Below are positions 60,393 through 64,000 of a stretch of 64,000 nt of DNA, one piece after another. The first letter of the stretch is position 1. Each line of letters opens with the position of its first letter. A program made the position numbers and the translations under genes. The DNA is taken from NCBI RefSeq assembly GCF_004343155.1, contig NZ_SMDC01000006.1, positions 124,001 to 188,000 on the forward strand, written 5' to 3'. Origin of the DNA: Marichromatium gracile (GTDB lineage Bacteria; Pseudomonadota; Gammaproteobacteria; Chromatiales; Chromatiaceae). The notes below the pieces were generated by a model. It made no database searches. It was not told the DNA's origin and worked only from the letters and a program-made list of their open reading frames with translations.

Positions 60393-60731
60393 TCAATAAC
60401 CCCCCTTGCGCCTGACCTCGGGGAGCCCGGCGATGCGGGTGCCCTGCTTGGTCGGGGCGAGCGGGAAGAGCTGATAGAGATCCTTGCTCGTCGGCTTGCT
60501 GCCCCAGCGTTGTGCCATCGCCTTGAGCACCGCGCGCTCCATCGGCTGGTTCTGGCCGTTGTCGAAGTATTCCTCGCGCAGGTAGCGGATCACGTCCCAG
60601 TGGCGTTCGCTCAGCTCGACCGACTCCTCGGCGGCGAGCGCCTCGGCGACGGCCTCGCTCCAGTCGGTTGCGTTCTCCAGATAGCCATTGGCGGTGGTGG
60701 CGATGGTCTTGCCGTTGACCTCGATGGCCAT
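60393..60731 (-). CDS. DsrC/TusE-family protein lacking both redox cysteines
   Basis: 112 residues with the DsrC/TusE fold: GYLENATDWSEAVAEALA, LSERHWDVIRYLREEY, LYQLFPLAPTKQGTRIAGLPE. DsrC carries two Cys on its C-terminal arm and TusE one; here the first position is Thr and the arm ends VRRKGGY. The whole protein has no Cys. It therefore cannot carry a persulfide and fits the regulatory, Cys-free (RspA) class. GGAGGAG precedes the ATG. It lies about 3 kb from dsrA and 88 bases beyond the Cas6-like gene on the same strand. Confidence 0.9.
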   Translation of the reverse strand: MAIEVNGKTIATTANGYLENATDWSEAVAEALAAEESVELSERHWDVIRYLREEYFDNGQNQPMERAVLKAMAQRWGSKPTSKDLYQLFPLAPTKQGTRIAGLPEVRRKGGY

Positions 60732-60818
60732 TGCATACTCCTCCCTACTGCTGGCTCGATGATCACCGGCGCCAGGTGCGCCGGTTCGGATATCTGGTGT
60801 TTCTGCGCGGTCGAGTGT

Positions 60819-61502
60819 TCAGCCCGGACGGACCGGGTCGATGCCCTTGTGTGCGATGAACAGCCCGCAACCGAGATGGCGGTGCGATCCGAGCCCGTGC
60901 TGCTGGAGCCGGATCGACTCGTCGGCCGGCAGATTTGCCAGCAGCAGGCTGCGGGTGTGAAGGGGGCCGTCGGCGGTGGCGAGCGTGAGGGCGCGACCGC
61001 ACAGCGCCTTGCGCATCCCGACCTCGATCCGGGCGAGCGTCTCGGCGGCGCGTTCGAGGAAGGCGTTCTCGTCCTCCTCGGCGCTGCAGACGACATGACG
61101 GGCGAGCTGCGTGGGGTTGGGATCGAGCGATCGGATGCGTCCCTGCCCGATGGTGAGCGGATGACCGGCGACCTCGATGCGGCTGCCCGGCAGTGTCGCC
61201 AGCAGCGAGTCGGACAGGTGTTGCGGGACGCGCAGCCGCAGCTTGGTGCGGCGCGAGAGCTGCAGGCAGGTGTCGGTGCCGTGCGGCGGGCGCTCCCAGC
61301 CGTTCTGCGAGCCGGCGCCGTGGATGCTGTGGATGCCGAGTCCGGCGGTCTCCGCCAGCCAGGGCTGGGCGACGATCAGTGCGCGATGCAGGGCATCGGC
61401 ATGATCGACCGGGAGCGCCCGGCAGTCGATCGCGAAGACCAGTTCGACAACGTCTGCCGGGACCCTGAAGTCGTCTTCCTGCTCGGGTTCTTGCCAGTAC
61501 AT
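60819..61502 (-). CDS. Orphan Cas6-like endoribonuclease (I-MYXAN Cas6/Cmx6 type)
   Basis: 227 residues. Two ferredoxin-like halves: VELVFAIDCRALPVDHADAL with candidate catalytic His34 or His39, TKLRLRVPQHL in the first, and a C-terminal Gly-rich loop HGLGSHRHLGCGLFIAHKG, the hallmark of Cas6 RNA-binding domains. The overall plan matches the Cas6/Cmx6 family of subtype I-MYXAN. No CRISPR array or other cas gene is seen. It starts four bases after the stop of the upstream 240-residue protein and precedes a DsrC-like gene. It may process a non-CRISPR RNA. Confidence 0.78.
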   Translation of the reverse strand: MYWQEPEQEDDFRVPADVVELVFAIDCRALPVDHADALHRALIVAQPWLAETAGLGIHSIHGAGSQNGWERPPHGTDTCLQLSRRTKLRLRVPQHLSDSLLATLPGSRIEVAGHPLTIGQGRIRSLDPNPTQLARHVVCSAEEDENAFLERAAETLARIEVGMRKALCGRALTLATADGPLHTRSLLLANLPADESIRLQQHGLGSHRHLGCGLFIAHKGIDPVRPG

Positions 61503-61506
61503 GGTG

Positions 61507-62229
61507 TCAGCGTCCGAAGGGTAGGCGGTCCTGCAGCGCCTGGCGGTCGAACCACCAGTCGTCCTGGACCAGCACGTCGACGACGTTGCGCAGTCGCACC
61601 AGGAACTTCTCCGGTTCCTTGAGTTCCAGCCGCTCCATCCACTGATCGAGCTGCTCCGGGCTGTCGACGCCGCTGTGGCGTCGGGCCACGGTGCCGAGCA
61701 TCTGGGTGGCGAAGAACATCAGGTCCTCGCGCTGGTGTCCGGCGGCGCGTACGTCGGCGAGGAACAGCGCGGTGGTTGCGGCGACCGCGGCGCCATCGGC
61801 GTCATCCGGGGTCTCCTCGATGACATGGGTGAGCAGTTCGGTGGTGAGTTCGGGGTCGATCGGGCAGGTGACCGCCAGCCAGATGCCCTGGCCGAGGGCG
61901 GTGAGTGATTCGGGGCGGTTGCACTGGAAGAGGATGTCGCAGGCATCGGCGGCGAGTTCGAACTGGTCGTGCTCGATGAAGGTGTCGAAGACTGTGCGGG
62001 CGAGCGACCAGGCCTCGTCGCTGCGACCCAGACCGACCAGGGCGCGGGCCATCTGGAGTTGCGCGTCGGCCAGCACGTCGCATGGCGCGTTGCTCTGTTC
62101 GAGCTCGGCAAGCCGTTCGGTGAGCGCCTGCAGATGCGCCTGCAACGCCGTTTGTTCGGCGCCATGACCGATCACTGAGTCGGCGGCGGTGTCGATCAGG
62201 TGCTCGGCGAATAGATCGAGATGCTTCAT
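61507..62229 (-). CDS. Helical (TPR-like) protein in the Cas6-like cluster
   Basis: 240 residues, all-helical and acidic. A central part (about 50-140) with LQMARALVGLGRSDEAWSL and FELAADACDIL has a TPR-like look. The C-terminus has WMERLELKEPEKFLVRLRN and a DDWWFDRQALQDRLPFGR end. No signal peptide or membrane helix. Unknown family. Tightly packed between the small acidic protein (15 bases upstream) and the Cas6-like gene (four bases downstream), so the three are one operon. Confidence 0.75.
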   Translation of the reverse strand: MKHLDLFAEHLIDTAADSVIGHGAEQTALQAHLQALTERLAELEQSNAPCDVLADAQLQMARALVGLGRSDEAWSLARTVFDTFIEHDQFELAADACDILFQCNRPESLTALGQGIWLAVTCPIDPELTTELLTHVIEETPDDADGAAVAATTALFLADVRAAGHQREDLMFFATQMLGTVARRHSGVDSPEQLDQWMERLELKEPEKFLVRLRNVVDVLVQDDWWFDRQALQDRLPFGR

Positions 62230-62244
62230 GGGGCTGGCCTGCGG

Positions 62245-62448
62245 CTAACGGATGAGGCCGTTGAAGGCGGCTTCGAGGCGGTCTTCCCAATCATCCGGTG
62301 TGTCGGGGTAGGGGGGGCGGACGTCCATGCGGAAGAAGCGTTCTCCGGTGCGTGCGACGGTCTGGACCAGGGGCAGGAGTTCGTCGAACGATTCTAGGTC
62401 CTGGTTGGCGATGAGGATGTCACTGAGCTTGAGCATGGGTTGACGCAA
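62245..62448 (-). CDS. Small acidic protein, first gene of the Cas6-like cluster
   Basis: Up to 67 residues; either TTG at 62448 with GAAGGAA three bases upstream, or ATG at 62436 giving 63 residues (MLKLSDILIANQDLESF). The chain is compact and acidic, with RFFRMDVRPPYPDTPDDWEDRLEAAF near the C-terminus. From memory, similar short proteins are sometimes annotated as DsrC-related sulfur relay proteins, although the sequence is not DsrC-like. Function unknown. It opens a four-gene minus-strand cluster. Confidence 0.7.
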   Translation of the reverse strand: MRQPMLKLSDILIANQDLESFDELLPLVQTVARTGERFFRMDVRPPYPDTPDDWEDRLEAAFNGLIR

Positions 62449-62593
62449 CCGTTCCTTCTAATCGTGGTGTGGGGCGTCTGCTGGAGACTGTGCCTGGCGT
62501 ACCGGTCGTTGCGGGGGCGGCGGACCCCGCTTGCGGGATCGACCGGGGCGTGACCGTGTCTCGTACCCGCGACGACAGGCGAGGGCGATACGA

Positions 62594-63487
62594 TTATACC
62601 GTCCACAAATCGGGGTTGACCCGGTCGGTGTAACGGATCCGCAACAATTCACGTGCCCGCCCTTCTTGAGCGGCGGGTGCGAAGGCCATTCTGTTGTGCA
62701 GCACATTGTTGCTGATCAGTCCCTCGCCAGCGGCCATTCTGTGGGTGAATGTGAAGACAGTCTCGCGCGAAAACAACTCGTCGAGCGCGGCGCGGGCGGC
62801 GGCGGTCTCCGGGGTGTCGCGCCAGCACACGTTGCGGCGACGTGCCGAGTAACGCATGTGCAGCCGACCTTGCTGGATCGAGAACACCGGTCCCCGGCTC
62901 TCGGCGCGCTGCACCCGCCCGTCGATCACGTGGGCGGGGATGGCGAGCGCCTCGGGGTGCATCAGCGCGGCGATGTGGTCTGGCGAGGCGTCGCGCAGCC
63001 GGATATAGGCGATCTCGGGATCGAGCAGCTGGTTCTCGCCACCCTCCCGTGCGGGGTGGAGGCAGAACAGCATCCAGGCCCGTACCTGCTGCCCGGGCGG
63101 GTTGTAATAACCGTCGGTGTGCCAGTTCAGTGCCCGCTCGGTATAAGGAATGTAGTCGCCGCGTCCATCCCCCGGGCCGTCGGTCGGGGTGATCCGGCTC
63201 ACCGCCCTGGCGTCGGCGAAGTGGTTGGCCTCGGTGCGGCGCAGCCCGAGCGCGCGCCCGAGCGCCAGCAGCGATTCGGCCCCGAGCTGCTCGGGTGCGC
63301 AGCTGACCAGCGCCATGCCGTCGCTGGCGATCCGTGCGCCGATGGCCGCGAGTTCGGCGCGGCTGGGCGCCGCCGGCTGCTGTACCCGTACCCGCAGGCG
63401 TGCCGCGCTCGGCGCCGGGCGCGCGAGCCTCACCGCGCGCCAGCGCTGGTAGGTCGACTCATCCGTCAGCGAGAAGGGATTGGACAT
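62594..63487 (-). CDS. TauD/TfdA-family Fe(II)/2-oxoglutarate dioxygenase
   Basis: 297 residues. The iron-binding HxD is in LNWHTDGYYNPPG near residue 125 and the distal His is in ISNNVLHNRMAF near 265, with an Arg in LLRIRYTDR for 2-oxoglutarate. The substrate is not predictable; TauD relatives release sulfite from taurine, others act on amines or betaines. The gene diverges from dsrA across 364 bases and could be co-regulated with it. There is no clear ribosome site. Confidence 0.85.
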   Translation of the reverse strand: MSNPFSLTDESTYQRWRAVRLARPAPSAARLRVRVQQPAAPSRAELAAIGARIASDGMALVSCAPEQLGAESLLALGRALGLRRTEANHFADARAVSRITPTDGPGDGRGDYIPYTERALNWHTDGYYNPPGQQVRAWMLFCLHPAREGGENQLLDPEIAYIRLRDASPDHIAALMHPEALAIPAHVIDGRVQRAESRGPVFSIQQGRLHMRYSARRRNVCWRDTPETAAARAALDELFSRETVFTFTHRMAAGEGLISNNVLHNRMAFAPAAQEGRARELLRIRYTDRVNPDLWTV

Positions 63488-63851
63488 GAGGTTTTTTTAT
63501 CAGTAAGTTCTTATATTATTCAATCTTTATCCGAGCCTAACAGCTGTGGGGATTGCATGCAGCCGTCGTGTCGAGTGCGTTGGGACGAACGGTGGGGACC
63601 TATCCCGAAAGGGATAGACGGAGGCCCCGCATCCACCCCGATCGTGGAGTGTGCGGCCACGCGAGCGCCCGGTACAGTGATGCTCAGACGATGGAGTTCC
63701 CGAGATCGACAGGGTCTCGGTTCCGAGGGCCCATCCTCGCCACAGACGCGACGCGATGCATCGAGCCGCCGCTCGCAGCGGCCTTGAGGGGGACCGGTTC
63801 GATCTCGCACGCACGCCACTTTCCTGGTTCACAGCGTAGGAGAGACAGCGC
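63488..63851 (+). promoter_or_regulatory. Divergent dsr upstream region
   Basis: The left part (63488-63540) is AT-rich with a T7 run and TATATTATT, likely promoter sequence. CTATCCC (63600-63606), GAAA, GGGATAG (63611-63617) form a 7-base hairpin with a tetraloop. CCGAGA/TCTCGG around 63702-63722 form another. No gene is seen. AGGAGAG at 63838-63844 is the dsrA ribosome site. Confidence 0.55.
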
Positions 63852-64000
63852 AATGTCCATCGATAAGCACTCCACCCCGATGCTCGATCAGCTCGAGAGC
63901 GGGCCCTGGCCGAGCTTCATCTCCGGGATCAAGCGGTTGCGCGATCAGCACCCGGAAAACCGCATCAACGCCATGGCCAATGACCTGCTCGGTCAACTCG
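63852..64000 (+). CDS. dsrA: Dissimilatory sulfite reductase alpha subunit, 5' end (reverse-acting)
   Basis: 49 codons up to the window edge: MSIDKHSTPMLDQLESGPWP, then SFISGIKRLRDQHPENRINAM and a NDLLGQL end. This agrees closely with the start of DsrA of purple sulfur bacteria as I remember it. The enzyme works in the oxidative direction, releasing sulfite from DsrC-bound sulfur derived from sulfur globules. In Chromatiaceae it leads the dsrABEFHCMKLJOPNRS operon, which presumably continues to the right. AGGAGAG lies upstream. Confidence 0.92.

Overview
The window is GC-rich chromosomal DNA from a purple sulfur bacterium, most probably a Chromatiaceae gammaproteobacterium. Three loci support this independently: a flavocytochrome c sulfide dehydrogenase (fccA-fccB), tandem light-harvesting antenna genes with pucC, and the first 49 codons of dissimilatory sulfite reductase alpha (dsrA) at the right edge. 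The gammaproteobacterial genes darP, htpX, epmA/epmB and hrpA fit. The genus cannot be fixed from the sequence alone.

Layout. 0-4.1 kb: darP, then an overlapping envelope operon of an ArnC-like and an ArnT-like glycosyltransferase and a PAP2 phosphatase. 4.1-14.4 kb: ferredoxin-NADP reductase, thiol peroxidase, HtpX, a duplicated tRNA-Ala/tRNA-Glu cassette, an alpha/beta hydrolase-OsmC fusion, further lipid-linked sugar transferases, and a cNMP-binding/HDOD signalling protein. 14.5-18.2 kb: fccAB behind an ankyrin protein and a tetraheme NapC-type cytochrome. 18.3-24.3 kb: a STAS-like protein, an amidotransferase, nadA, a dynamin-like GTPase and an RND adaptor. 24.4-32.7 kb: an RND pump with a histone-H1-like tail, small secreted proteins, a ParA/membrane protein/5'-nucleotidase group and a PEP-CTERM-type protein. 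33-42.6 kb: lytic transglycosylase, a FimX-like degenerate EAL protein, the complete EF-P beta-lysylation locus (epmB divergent from efp-epmA), and hrpA. 42.6-52.1 kb: an ABC exporter, RlpA, a GH17-GT2 glucan synthase with a GT39 enzyme, and a two-component system. 52.2-58.9 kb: bfd, two complementary bacterioferritin subunits, four pucBA pairs made by a tandem duplication, and pucC. 59-64 kb: two NikK/NikL-like secreted proteins, a four-gene cluster (cysteine-free DsrC/TusE homologue, orphan Cas6-like RNase, helical protein, small acidic protein), a TauD-like dioxygenase and dsrA.

Common themes are photosynthesis and sulfide/sulfur oxidation (puc, fcc, dsr), iron and redox handling (bfr/bfd, fpr, peroxidase, OsmC) and envelope glycan assembly. 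Four copies of an unusual intergenic element, with inverted arms and CAGCCGC heptamer arrays, are scattered through the window. The best candidates for something undescribed are the Cas6-like/DsrC-like cluster next to dsrA and this repeat family.
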